Source of the DNA: Microvirga rosea
GTDB lineage: Bacteria > Pseudomonadota > Alphaproteobacteria > Rhizobiales > Beijerinckiaceae
Length of the DNA stretch: 64,000 bases
Direction: 5' to 3'
NCBI RefSeq assembly: GCF_020595095.1
Contig: NZ_JAJDOP010000004.1
Span: 310,001 to 374,000 of the forward strand
Part shown: positions 26,073 through 33,632 of the stretch, piece by piece
Layout of the letters: every line of letters begins with the position of its first letter
Numbering within the stretch: the stretch's first letter is position 1
Position numbers and translations under genes: made by a program
The notes under the pieces: generated by a model
What the model was told of the DNA's origin: nothing
The model's database searches: none
What the model saw: the letters and a program-made list of their open reading frames with translations, nothing else

Positions 26073-26801
26073 TCACCGCCCTGCAGATCGGCGATGGCTT
26101 CGCCTGGACTTAGGTCCCGAAGCAGTGTCCTGGTAGAGCACCTTGGCCACGGCCTCGACATCGGCGATCACCAAGCGGCGTCTGGAACGTTTGATCTGGC
26201 GCTGGGTCTCCCAGGCACGAAGGGTTCGGCTCACCGTGGGCAGGGTGCTGCCGATCAGGTCGGCCAGATCCTGGCGGCTCACGGGGAACGGAATTTCGAC
26301 CCCTTCATCGGTCTGCAATCCGAAAACATCGATGAGCTTGAGAATGGCGCGCGCCAGACGATGCTCGACAGGTTCGTTCGAGAGATCCCGCAAACGGCCT
26401 TCCATTTCACGCAGACGCGCCTCAAGGTCTCCGATGACATTGAGCGCCACCTGCGGATACCTGTCGATGAAGGTCCTGACATACTGCGAGGGCCATTGCA
26501 GCTCCACGCACTCGATAACCGCCACGGCATTAGTGGGATAGAACTTGTCGAGCAGAGCGGGACTGCCGAAAACTTCGCCGGGCCTGACATATTTGACGAT
26601 CACCTGGGCGCCGCTGGGCGTGGCTTGAACCAGTTTGGCCGCTCCTGAGGCGAGCACATGCACTGCGCGAGCGGGATGTCCCGCCGTGAAGAGCAGCTCG
26701 TCAGCATGCACGATGCGGCGTTGCGCCTGACCAAGCAGGTCCTCAGCAACACTCGGCTCAAGGCCTTGAAGCAGTCCTATCGTGATTGCATCATCGGACA
26801 T
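26073..26801 (-). CDS. Crp/Fnr-family regulator, NnrR/DNR-like
   Basis: A 242-residue regulator with an N-terminal cyclic-nucleotide-fold sensor (about 10-125; HADELLFTAGHPARAVHVLA), a long dimer helix (about 125-160) and a C-terminal winged helix (SRQDLADLIGSTLPTVSRTL). There is no N-terminal cysteine cluster, so it is not an oxygen-sensing FNR; the likely signal is nitric oxide through haem, as in DNR/NnrR. The start at ATG 26801 (MSDDAITIGLL) has GGAAG six bases before it. Its recognition helix (TVSRTLRAWE) is nearly the same as that of the second such regulator at 42537 (TVSRVLSAWE), so both may bind the TTG-N8-CAA boxes. Confidence 0.85.
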   Translation of the reverse strand: MSDDAITIGLLQGLEPSVAEDLLGQAQRRIVHADELLFTAGHPARAVHVLASGAAKLVQATPSGAQVIVKYVRPGEVFGSPALLDKFYPTNAVAVIECVELQWPSQYVRTFIDRYPQVALNVIGDLEARLREMEGRLRDLSNEPVEHRLARAILKLIDVFGLQTDEGVEIPFPVSRQDLADLIGSTLPTVSRTLRAWETQRQIKRSRRRLVIADVEAVAKVLYQDTASGPKSRRSHRRSAGR

Positions 26802-27036
26802 GCGGCTTCCTTCCCCAGACGCGCGCTCACTCGGCGCAGGCGTATCACCCAACCACGGCGATGGTTCGGCATCTGGTGGATTAATCACGAGCATCAATGG
26901 ACACATCCGATTCAAAAGCCGCTAATCCGCGTCATGAAGGCTCGGCGAGCGCCTGGTATGCGACGTTCCCTAAGGACTGCAGGCAGCGAGACTGCCGATC
27001 GGAAAAGAATGCAGGGTCGAGTGTCTGGCTCGGTGG

Positions 27037-27258
27037 TCAAGTCTCCCCTGGTCTTGGGATAGCACCGGCCATATCTGGATCTCCCTGAACACGACGCCGT
27101 GCTGCCATGAGTCCGATCCCGATCGGAAGCACGACCATCGCTCCAAGAAACGCCAGCCCTGCGGTGAAGGCCATCAGGGCCATTCCTCCCAGGAGCGCAG
27201 CGGCGGCGGCCCCGTGGCCCAGATAGCGCAGAAGAGGATTGTCGGTGAAAGATGTCAT
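27037..27258 (-). CDS. Small two-helix membrane protein in the NO regulon
   Basis: A 73-residue protein, MTSFTDNPLLRYLGHGAAAA, with two membrane segments (about 17-35 and 38-52; AFTAGLAFLGAMVVLPIGIG) and a basic turn (AARRRV). I do not recognise it. A TTG-N8-CAA box 61 bp upstream of its start suggests NO control. Confidence 0.55.
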   Translation of the reverse strand: MTSFTDNPLLRYLGHGAAAAALLGGMALMAFTAGLAFLGAMVVLPIGIGLMAARRRVQGDPDMAGAIPRPGET

Positions 27259-27312
27259 TGGCGACCTCCGAGGCGATATCGCGCCTTGTCGCATGGCCAC
27301 TGGCGTGCAGCT

Positions 27313-27326
27313 TTGCGGCACGTCAA
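27313..27326 (-). promoter_or_regulatory. NnrR-type box
   Basis: TTGCGGCACGTCAA, centred about 61 bp before the start of the small membrane protein at 27258. Confidence 0.55.
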
Positions 27327-27472
27327 ACAAAAGGGTTTTTCTTGAATGTCACGGCTCGGCCACATCTCTGCCTGCCGTTCGAGCGGGCTTCGCTCCGCGA
27401 GCACCGGTTGAGAACATGCAAGAGTGTTGCAGCTTCCGATCACCCTGCCGGAAACTCATGATTCGATCCCCG

Positions 27473-28765
27473 TCAGGCACGGTGCCGGGCCAGCAACGAC
27501 CCATCGTTCAGGCCCCGCGGCATTCGGGAAGCTGTCTTTCTTCCAATGGGCTTTCGCCCAAGTGCGGCAGGCGCAACGGCTACAAGCGCCACCAGGAGGA
27601 GAAGTGCGGCGACGAAGAACGGGGCACCCCAGGCGAGGGCCGGACCGGGCTGCGATACACCTGCGGCAAAGCTTGCGGTGAACAGGATAGGGCCGGCAAG
27701 GCCGCTCACCCCCCGCAAACTGCTGAGCGCGCCCTGCAGCCGTCCCTGTTCCGATGCCGCGATCCGCTGCGTCATGAGGCTTTGCGCGGCAGGGCCGAAC
27801 AGCCCCCACAGCGCAGCCATGGGGATGGCCAGCCAGATCCAGCCGTCGCTTGGAGCAAAACCGAAGAGCAGAACACCGATAATGCCGCAGCAAAGGCCTG
27901 CTGCCATCGTTGATCGCTCACCAAGACGCGGGACGACTCGGCGCACGAGTCCGCCCTGAACCGCGGCGGAGGCAACGCCGACTGTTGCAAGGGCAAGGCC
28001 GATGGTAACCTGGTCCCAGCCATAGCGATGGCCAGCATAGAGCACGAATACCGCCGGGAAGACCTCGTGGGCCAAGTTGGACAGGAACATCACCGAAGCG
28101 ACGCGGAATACATCCGGACTCGACCGCAACAGCTGCAGGGCGGCCACAGGATTCGCCTTGCGCCACGTGAAGGGCGTCCGCTGGTCTTGCGGCAGCGATT
28201 CCGGAAGGACGAAGATGCCATAAATTGCATTGGCCAAGCACAGTCCGGTGGCTACCCAAAACGGGAGACGCAGGTCGATGGCGCCGAGCATGCCGCCAAG
28301 CGCCGGTCCCGCAATGAAGCCGAAGGCGAATGCTGCACCGATGGCGCCGAATCCGGCGGCGCGGCGATCTGAATCGGTCACGTCGGCCACATAGGCGAAG
28401 GCCGTTGTGAAACTGGACGACGCCCAACCACTGACAGCGCGGCCGAGCAGGAGCCAGCCCACGCTGGGAGCGACCGCCATAAGCAGATAATCGAGCCCAA
28501 GGGCGACGTTGGACAACAGGATGACAGGGCGGCGCCCGACCGCATCGGACAATGCACCCATGACAGGCGCACCGAAAAACTGGGCCACAGCCCAGGTGAG
28601 ACCAAAAAGACCGTAAACCTGTGCGGCACTGACGACTTGCCCACCCAGGAAATTCTGGATCAGGCGCGGCAAGACCGGAATGATCACGCCAAAGGCCAAA
28701 AGATCGAGTGCGACGGTGACGACCACGAAGGAGAGGGTCGCGCGGCGAAGACGTTGGACTTTCAT
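27473..28765 (-). CDS. MFS efflux transporter (TetA/drug:H+ type)
   Basis: A 430-residue, twelve-helix transporter of the major facilitator superfamily. VALDLLAFGVIIPVLPRLIQ is the TetA-type first helix, and GALSDAVGRRPVILLSNVAL the loop 2-3 signature. The substrate is unknown; the family includes tetracycline and other drug pumps. It lies 60 bp downstream of ccmE on the same strand and probably shares its NO-responsive promoter, which is odd for a drug pump and hints at export of a metabolite or toxic by-product formed in anoxia. Confidence 0.85.
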   Translation of the reverse strand: MKVQRLRRATLSFVVVTVALDLLAFGVIIPVLPRLIQNFLGGQVVSAAQVYGLFGLTWAVAQFFGAPVMGALSDAVGRRPVILLSNVALGLDYLLMAVAPSVGWLLLGRAVSGWASSSFTTAFAYVADVTDSDRRAAGFGAIGAAFAFGFIAGPALGGMLGAIDLRLPFWVATGLCLANAIYGIFVLPESLPQDQRTPFTWRKANPVAALQLLRSSPDVFRVASVMFLSNLAHEVFPAVFVLYAGHRYGWDQVTIGLALATVGVASAAVQGGLVRRVVPRLGERSTMAAGLCCGIIGVLLFGFAPSDGWIWLAIPMAALWGLFGPAAQSLMTQRIAASEQGRLQGALSSLRGVSGLAGPILFTASFAAGVSQPGPALAWGAPFFVAALLLLVALVAVAPAALGRKPIGRKTASRMPRGLNDGSLLARHRA

Positions 28766-28825
28766 GGAAGTGATCTCGGAGCTTTCAACAACGGGAATGG
28801 GATGCGCGTCCTGCAGATGCGGATG

Positions 28826-29284
28826 CTACTGCGATCCGGTCGCCGAAGGACCTTCGCCCTGCCAGTGGCCCTGCTTTTTGAGGGCGTCCGCCACCTCTCG
28901 AGGCATGTAGTTCTCATCGTGCTTGGCGAGCACCGCGTCGGCCTTGAAGATTCCGGCAGCATCGAGCACGCCTTCGGCCACAACCCCTTGGCCTTCACGG
29001 AACAGGTCGGGCAAAAGCCCTCGGTATTGCACGCTTACAACCCCGTTCGCATCTGCGACCCTGAAGGCAATAGTCTGATCCCCGCCGCGGTGGACCGACG
29101 CCTCTTGCACGAGCCCGCCCAAGCGGAAGCGCGTGCCCGGGGCAACGCCGTTGGCCTGGATCTCACTGGGCGTGCGAAAAAACACGATGGTGTCACGCAT
29201 GGCAAAGGACACGAGGCCCAGCGCGGCGGCGAATATGGTCAGCCCGGTTCCGATGAGGGTCAGGCGCCGTTGCTTACGGGTCAT
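28826..29284 (-). CDS. ccmE: Cytochrome c maturation haem chaperone CcmE, orphan copy
   Basis: A 152-residue protein with an N-terminal membrane anchor ([20 protein letters not shown]) and a periplasmic OB-fold domain that carries haem on the histidine of [12 protein letters not shown]. It matches the usual CcmE length and motif ([31 protein letters not shown]). The other ccm genes are absent from this window. A TTG-N8-CAA box centred 66 bp upstream suggests it is an extra copy made under denitrifying conditions to meet the demand for NorC and other c-type cytochromes; a genome check for a second ccmE is needed to call it extra. Confidence 0.9.
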   Translation of the reverse strand: MTRKQRRLTLIGTGLTIFAAALGLVSFAMRDTIVFFRTPSEIQANGVAPGTRFRLGGLVQEASVHRGGDQTIAFRVADANGVVSVQYRGLLPDLFREGQGVVAEGVLDAAGIFKADAVLAKHDENYMPREVADALKKQGHWQGEGPSATGSQ

Positions 29285-29343
29285 TTTTCACGTCTCCAGG
29301 CTCGCAACCAGGCCTTCTGTAGCATTGCGTCGCCGCCGGGAAA

Positions 29344-29357
29344 TTGATCGAGCGCAA
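29344..29357 (-). promoter_or_regulatory. NnrR-type box upstream of ccmE
   Basis: TTGATCGAGCGCAA, centred about 66 bp before the ccmE start. Confidence 0.6.
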
Positions 29358-29373
29358 GTTGTCTGCCTGTCTG

Positions 29374-29790
29374 TTACTTCTGCGATGCATGAAGGCCATG
29401 GAGTTCGGCTTCAGTGGAACTCGCTTGGCGTGTTGCCATCGGTCGAGGCCGGGTGATCAGGTAGAGCGCGATACCGCCCATCAGAAGCCCGACGGTTAGA
29501 TGCAGAAACCTGCTATCCGTCGACCATAGGACCGTCGCATAAGAGAGGCAGATGGTCCCGACGGCCACGGTCTTGGCCTGAAGCGATATGCTCCCCGTGT
29601 CGCGCCAGTTCGTGAGGAGGGGCCCAATACGGGGGTGATCATAGAGCCGCTTTGCCCGCTCGGGATCGGAACGAGCGAAGCACCCGACAGCCACGATCAA
29701 AAAGGGAGTTGTTGGCAGAAGGGGAAGGAAAAGGCCGAGCACGGCCAGCGCCATGCTCCCGTATCCGAGACAGAGATACGGTTTCCTCAT
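29374..29790 (-). CDS. YbaN-family inner membrane protein (DUF454)
   Basis: A 138-residue membrane protein with the DUF454 pattern: LGLFLPLLPTTPFLIVAVGC near the start, then CFARSDPERAKRLYDHPRIG and NWRDTGSISLQAKTVAVGTI. Three or four helices. Function of the family is unknown, but DUF454 genes often occur by haem or respiratory genes. It is 84 bp downstream of the DUF6455 gene, which has its own NnrR-type box, and upstream of ccmE. Confidence 0.85.
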   Translation of the reverse strand: MRKPYLCLGYGSMALAVLGLFLPLLPTTPFLIVAVGCFARSDPERAKRLYDHPRIGPLLTNWRDTGSISLQAKTVAVGTICLSYATVLWSTDSRFLHLTVGLLMGGIALYLITRPRPMATRQASSTEAELHGLHASQK

Positions 29791-29874
29791 GAGAACAGAT
29801 CTCCTCGTGTCAACTCACTGTAGGGAGTGCTCCTGCCCGTGACGCCTTGGGACTGACCCGCCATTGGAGCCCGG

Positions 29875-30096
29875 TCATGAGTCGAGCCAAACGCCCTGCC
29901 CCATGCAATTTGGCGGCAATTGCTCCTGGTCGAGACCTCGGCGACACTGGCCACCTTCCATACATTCCAGGCACCCGAGGACCATCCCGCGAATCCGGTC
30001 CCCAGCTTCATCTCCCGTGGCCCCCTTGAGACCACTGGCCTCCACTCCGGCATCGCCAAGCTTGTTGGGCTGCTCGTCCGCTTCGTCAAAACCCAT
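29875..30096 (-). CDS. DUF6455-like small cysteine protein
   Basis: A 73-residue soluble protein, MGFDEADEQPNKLGDAGVEA, ending with a cysteine motif (LGCLECMEGGQCRRGLDQEQ, then PPNC). Such short proteins with C-x2-C and C-R-R-x-L fit DUF6455, whose role is unknown; metal or redox binding is plausible. AGGAGAGGTTC precedes the ATG and an NnrR-type box is centred 57 bp upstream, so it is well supported as a gene. A longer overlapping frame, 29787-30236, is a shadow. Confidence 0.65.
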   Translation of the reverse strand: MGFDEADEQPNKLGDAGVEASGLKGATGDEAGDRIRGMVLGCLECMEGGQCRRGLDQEQLPPNCMGQGVWLDS

Positions 30097-30146
30097 GAAC
30101 CTCTCCTGTCACCTTGCAAGGATCCATGCTTTGACGGAACGGCGCA

Positions 30147-30160
30147 TTGATTTGCCTCAA
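30147..30160 (-). promoter_or_regulatory. NnrR-type box upstream of the DUF6455 gene
   Basis: TTGATTTGCCTCAA, with TTGA and TCAA ends matching each other; centred about 57 bp before the start codon. Confidence 0.6.
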
Positions 30161-30217
30161 TCACCTGTCCGATCAAACGAAATTCCTGGTTCTGCGGCAT
30201 TTTATAGAATTTATTCC

Positions 30218-30469
30218 TCAACCAGCTCCGATCCAACGGACTTTCCTCTCCCCCGGCTTCGAAGGATCCGGCTCTCCGTCAACGGCCTCCTGCAGGTCCG
30301 CCAGGAACTTTGCCCGATCCGCGCCATGTTCGCGACAGGCGTCATCGATCGTATGGAAGCAGGCTATGGGACACCCGACGCACCGCATTTTGTGGTTCAG
30401 GAACACGCGGATAGTCATGGGCCATCGTCGCATGATCTCGTCGACAAGCTGGGTGGATTCGATCCTCAT
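30218..30469 (-). CDS. DUF1858 redox-disulfide domain protein
   Basis: An 83-residue protein. The DUF1858 signature is complete: LVDEIMRRWPMTIRVFLNHK, MRCVGCPIACFHTIDDACRE. Its CVGC and nearby Cys can form a redox disulfide. Family members sit by hybrid-cluster and denitrification genes, but their reaction is not established. The start at 30469 has GGAGGCTGTG in front; the longer frame to 30754 has no support. An NnrR-type box lies in the divergent gap with DUF2249. Confidence 0.85.
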   Translation of the reverse strand: MRIESTQLVDEIMRRWPMTIRVFLNHKMRCVGCPIACFHTIDDACREHGADRAKFLADLQEAVDGEPDPSKPGERKVRWIGAG

Positions 30470-30789
30470 CACAGCCTCCAGGCGGCATTCTCGTTGCATT
30501 GTCTGAAAATAGCAGACACTTTGCCGGCGCTCTTTGCGCAGCAACAAGAACCAGGTGCGCGGGCCGATCATTGATGTTTTTGTTTGACGCAGAGCAAAGA
30601 AGCTGCGGCCTCCGACAGCCAAGGTCAGGGTGCCGATACGAAAAGACGAGGCTCCCTTTGCGGCCGTCTGCTCCTGTTCACCACTCGCACGCATCGGCGT
30701 CCAATCCATCAGGATCTGCCCGACATCCTGAACCTCATCGCCGCCTGCGGCCAAGCCTATCCCGGCCGCGCATCAAGGAATGCTGTCCG
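30470..30789. promoter_or_regulatory. Divergent NO-responsive promoter region (DUF1858 / DUF2249-nnrU)
   Basis: A 320-bp gap without a supported gene. It holds TTGACGCAGAGCAA at 30584-30597, a TTG-N8-CAA box, placed 121 bp from the DUF1858 start and 200 bp from the DUF2249 start. It could serve both directions. Confidence 0.55.
30584..30597. promoter_or_regulatory. NnrR-type box
   Basis: TTGACGCAGAGCAA between the divergent DUF1858 and DUF2249 genes. Confidence 0.6.
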
Positions 30790-31035
30790 ATGTGCAGTTG
30801 CAATGTTACCGAGACCGTTATCGACGTCCGCCAGATCATGCCGAGGATGCGGCATAGCCTGATCTTCAGCGCTTTCGATCAACTGACCCCCGGCGAGGCT
30901 TTCCTGCTCGTCAACGATCATGATCCACGGCCCTTGTTCTATCAGTTCAATATTCAACGGCCGGGGGCATTCGGCTGGGACTACGAAGAGGAAGGTCCCG
31001 AACTCTGGCGAGTCCGCATCAGCCGCGCGGCCTGA
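30790..31035 (+). CDS. DUF2249 domain protein
   Basis: An 81-residue soluble protein, MCSCNVTETVIDVRQIMPRM, followed by FSAFDQLTPGEAFLLVNDHD, PRPLFYQFNIQRPGAFGWDY and EEEGPELWRVRI, the complete DUF2249 pattern. These proteins are common in denitrification clusters and have no proven function. The N-terminal CSC is extra. 47 bp before nnrU, so probably one operon. Confidence 0.82.
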   Translation: MCSCNVTETVIDVRQIMPRMRHSLIFSAFDQLTPGEAFLLVNDHDPRPLFYQFNIQRPGAFGWDYEEEGPELWRVRISRAA

Positions 31036-31082
31036 GGAACCAAAGAGCCGCCGGCCCATCATCGCTCAGAAAGACTTTGAGT

Positions 31083-31775
31083 ATGATCGAGTTCTACCTG
31101 GCTTTGGCTGCCTTCCTGGGAGCACACCTGATACCGGCCAGCCGCGGGCTGAGAGCCCACTTGATCGCACTGATGGGCCGGACGGTCTACATGACCGCCT
31201 ATTCCGTTTTGTCCCTTGTTCTGTTGGGTTGGCTGATCACGGCCGCTCAACGCGCGGAAACCGTGTGGCTCTGGGACCCGGCCCCATGGCAATGGCACGT
31301 CCCGCTTGTGACAATGCCGGTGGCAACGTTCTTCCTGGTTGCCGGCCTTATGACCGCCAACCCTCTCTCGATCTCCATTCGCAACGGCTGCAAGCCCGGC
31401 CCTGTCACGGCCATCACGCGACACCCGGTTCTATGGGCGTTTCTGATTTGGGCAATGGCCCATATTCCGCCGAACGGCACAGGAGTTGCGCTCCTGCTGT
31501 TTGGGGCGATGATCCTGTTTTCCCTGCTCGGATTCGTGCTGCTCGACCTCAAAGCGTATAAGCGCCTCGGTCCAAAGCGTTGGCGGGAGCTATCAGCCGG
31601 AACCTCCATCCTTCCCTTCGCAGCCCTTCTCTCGGGAAGAGTTCGGTGGCGCTCATTATGCCCGCTCGCTCTGCCGGCTCTGATTGCTCTTGCCCTTTAT
31701 GTCTGGTTCGTGCTGCAGGGCCATGCACTTCTCATCGGTCCGGATCCCCTCGCTGGCCTTAAGGCACTTCGATAG
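31083..31775 (+). CDS. nnrU: NnrU family membrane protein
   Basis: A 230-residue membrane protein with about six helices. It shows the NnrU pattern: MIEFYLALAAFLGAHLIPAS, SVLSLVLLGWLITAAQRAET, ISIRNGCKPGPVTAITRHPV and WAFLIWAMAHIPPNG. NnrU is needed for denitrification in some rhizobia and is related in fold to isoprenylcysteine-methyltransferase-type proteins; its reaction is unknown. Start at ATG 31083, or TTG two codons earlier. Shares the upstream NnrR-type box with DUF2249. Confidence 0.88.
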   Translation: MIEFYLALAAFLGAHLIPASRGLRAHLIALMGRTVYMTAYSVLSLVLLGWLITAAQRAETVWLWDPAPWQWHVPLVTMPVATFFLVAGLMTANPLSISIRNGCKPGPVTAITRHPVLWAFLIWAMAHIPPNGTGVALLLFGAMILFSLLGFVLLDLKAYKRLGPKRWRELSAGTSILPFAALLSGRVRWRSLCPLALPALIALALYVWFVLQGHALLIGPDPLAGLKALR

Positions 31776-31805
31776 CCCTCGTGGCTTGAGGATAGCCTTG
31801 GCGCT

Positions 31806-31961
31806 CTACTGAGTGAGGAAAAGGCTGACAGCGATCACGATCGACAGGGTCACGGCCGCGATAGTGCCGGTCGGGCGCAGCACCCCCATTCGATACAGCA
31901 TCACCGCGAAAATGATGATGAGGGGGGTCGCCATCACCAAACCAACTTGTGCATCGCTCAT
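31806..31961 (-). CDS. 51-residue single- or double-helix membrane protein
   Basis: A very short protein, MSDAQVGLVMATPLIIIFAV then MLYRMGVLRPTGT and a second hydrophobic stretch to the end. It lies between nnrU and norE on the other strand, with an NnrR-type box about 65 bp upstream that it would share with norE. Similar mini-proteins occur by nor genes in relatives, but I cannot name it. Confidence 0.5.
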   Translation of the reverse strand: MSDAQVGLVMATPLIIIFAVMLYRMGVLRPTGTIAAVTLSIVIAVSLFLTQ

Positions 31962-32019
31962 CGGCGCTCTCCGGTTTTCGAATCCAGCCCCTCTATGGCC
32001 GAGAACGCTGGGGATTTGT

Positions 32020-32033
32020 TTGAGCCACCGCAA
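32020..32033. promoter_or_regulatory. NnrR-type box upstream of norE
   Basis: TTGAGCCACCGCAA, centred about 69 bp before norE and about 65 bp before the divergent 51-residue gene. Confidence 0.65.
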
Positions 32034-32095
32034 CGAAAAGTACGGTCGCGACCGATACGAGGCTTCATCAGCCAACCCGTCAGAGCGGAAAAGTA

Positions 32096-32662
32096 ATGGA
32101 CCTTGCACAAGAAGATCGCCCTTGGGGCGCTCTCTCGGACCTGCCCGGACACCCGATGATGTGGGTGCTCATTCTAACCGAAGTCGTGACCTTCGGCCTC
32201 CTGTTCGTCACATTCGCAGTCACGCGCGCCGTTCATCCGGATCTGTTCGCCGCCGGCCAGGCGCAGCTCGATCCGGCCCTTGGCGGCATCAACACGCTTG
32301 TGCTGATCACCAGTGGCTGGCTCGCCGCCTTGGCGGTCGAGAGCCGGGCTGGAGGACGCCGGACAACGGCGCGGCTACAGCTTGGCGGCGCCATGGCGCT
32401 CGGAGCCGTCTTCATCACCATCAAGCTCGCCGAGTATATCGCCAAGGGCCAAGCCGGGATCGGCATTGAGACCGACACGTTTTTCACGCTCTACTTTTTG
32501 CTGACCGGGTTTCATCTTCTTCACGTGGTGCTGGGCATCGCCATCCTGGCGGCCGTCGCCTTCTCGGACAGCGTTGAAAATCTGAAGACCGGCACGGCCT
32601 TCTGGCACATGGTCGATCTCGTCTGGGTCGTGATGTACCCGCTTATCTACCTGGTTGGATAA
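32096..32662 (+). CDS. norE: NorE, cytochrome oxidase subunit III-like
   Basis: A 188-residue membrane protein with five helices, related to haem-copper oxidase subunit III: GHPMMWVLILTEVVTFGLLF, FHLLHVVLGIAILAAVAF and HMVDLVWVVMYPLIYLVG near its end. NorE helps assembly or full activity of NO reductase though it is not part of the purified NorCB enzyme. It overlaps or abuts norF (ATG 32667), and the two precede norCBQD. Confidence 0.9.
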   Translation: MDLAQEDRPWGALSDLPGHPMMWVLILTEVVTFGLLFVTFAVTRAVHPDLFAAGQAQLDPALGGINTLVLITSGWLAALAVESRAGGRRTTARLQLGGAMALGAVFITIKLAEYIAKGQAGIGIETDTFFTLYFLLTGFHLLHVVLGIAILAAVAFSDSVENLKTGTAFWHMVDLVWVVMYPLIYLVG

Positions 32663-32666
32663 TGAC

Positions 32667-32942
32667 ATGTCCCGGAATACCGCTCGGCAAATCACGCAGG
32701 CTTGGGGCATCCTCGTTCTGCTGACTGTTCTCAGCCTCGCCGCAAGCCATTCCGGACTCGGCAGCCTTGCGGTCAACGGCCTGATTCTCGCCGCCGTTTT
32801 CGCCAAGGGCCGCTGGATGCTGATGGACTTCCTCAAGCTGCGCAGCGTTCCGAGCGGCTGGCAGGTTCTGTTCCTTTGCTGGCTCGGACTGATCACCCTC
32901 ATCGCCTGGGGCGCCACCGCTTTTCCCGTGCTGCATGGCTGA
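32667..32942 (+). CDS. norF: NorF, small membrane protein (subunit IV-like)
   Basis: A 91-residue protein with three hydrophobic helices: WGILVLLTVLSLAASHSGLG, LAVNGLILAAVFAKGRWMLM and the last near WLGLITLIAWGATAFPV. The KGRWMLMDFLKLR loop is typical of NorF/prokaryotic oxidase subunit IV. Its role is linked with NorE in NO reductase maturation. It starts four bases after norE ends, so they are coupled. Confidence 0.85.
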   Translation: MSRNTARQITQAWGILVLLTVLSLAASHSGLGSLAVNGLILAAVFAKGRWMLMDFLKLRSVPSGWQVLFLCWLGLITLIAWGATAFPVLHG

Positions 32943-32962
32943 AAGGCCATTCTTTGCCAGGC

Positions 32963-32976
32963 TTGCTCCAGAGCAA
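32963..32976 (+). promoter_or_regulatory. NnrR-type box upstream of norC
   Basis: TTGCTCCAGAGCAA, a five-base perfect inverted repeat (TTGCT/AGCAA) about 194 bp before norC, inside the 221-bp norF-norC gap. It would let norCBQD be transcribed apart from norEF. Confidence 0.65.
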
Positions 32977-33163
32977 AGAGCAGTTTCGCGGCACCTGTCA
33001 TCAGAGTGAAGCGCACCATCCGGTGCCTGACACAAACCAAGGCACGTTGGCATGTCCGACCCCGCTTCCTCAGCCATCCATTCATGGAAACCGCCATGAC
33101 GTCCACGCGTCTGCGGCATGAGCCGCACCTGTCATCCACTGCCACAACAGAAAGGATAGCGTG

Positions 33164-33616
33164 ATGGCTGAAGTCCTCACCAAATCCGCGGCGAGAAACG
33201 TGTTCTACGGGGGCTCGTTCTTCTTCTTCGCCATTTTCGTGGGCCTGACGGCCCACAGCCACTACTACATGAACACCACGTCGACCGACGTTTCCACTCT
33301 CTCGACCTCCGTCGCGCGGGGCAAGCACGTCTGGGAGAAAAACGCCTGCATCAACTGCCACTCGATCCTCGGCGAAGGAGCGTACTTCGCTCCTGAGCTC
33401 GGCAATGTGTGGGACCGTTGGGGCGGCAAGGAGGACCCGGCGACGGCCCGCGAGATGCTGAAGGCCTGGATGGCCGCGCAGCCCTCCGGCATCGAAGGGC
33501 GCCGGCAGATGCCTCAGTTCAATCTCACCGACCAGGAACTCAACGACCTCGCCGACTTCCTGGAATGGACCAGCCGCATCAAGACCCAGAACTGGCCTCC
33601 GAACAAAGCTGGCTGA
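33164..33616 (+). CDS. norC: Nitric oxide reductase subunit C (cytochrome c)
   Basis: A 150-residue membrane-anchored monohaem cytochrome c that feeds electrons to NorB. One N-terminal helix (VFYGGSFFFFAIFVGLTAHS) is followed by the haem site CINCH (Cys62, Cys65, His66) in WEKNACINCHSILGEGAYFA, and by the axial methionine in GRRQMPQFNLTDQEL. The ATG at 33164 is preferred over the GTG just before it. 16 bp before norB. Confidence 0.95.
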   Translation: MAEVLTKSAARNVFYGGSFFFFAIFVGLTAHSHYYMNTTSTDVSTLSTSVARGKHVWEKNACINCHSILGEGAYFAPELGNVWDRWGGKEDPATAREMLKAWMAAQPSGIEGRRQMPQFNLTDQELNDLADFLEWTSRIKTQNWPPNKAG

Positions 33617-33632
33617 GATCAGGATCCTCATC

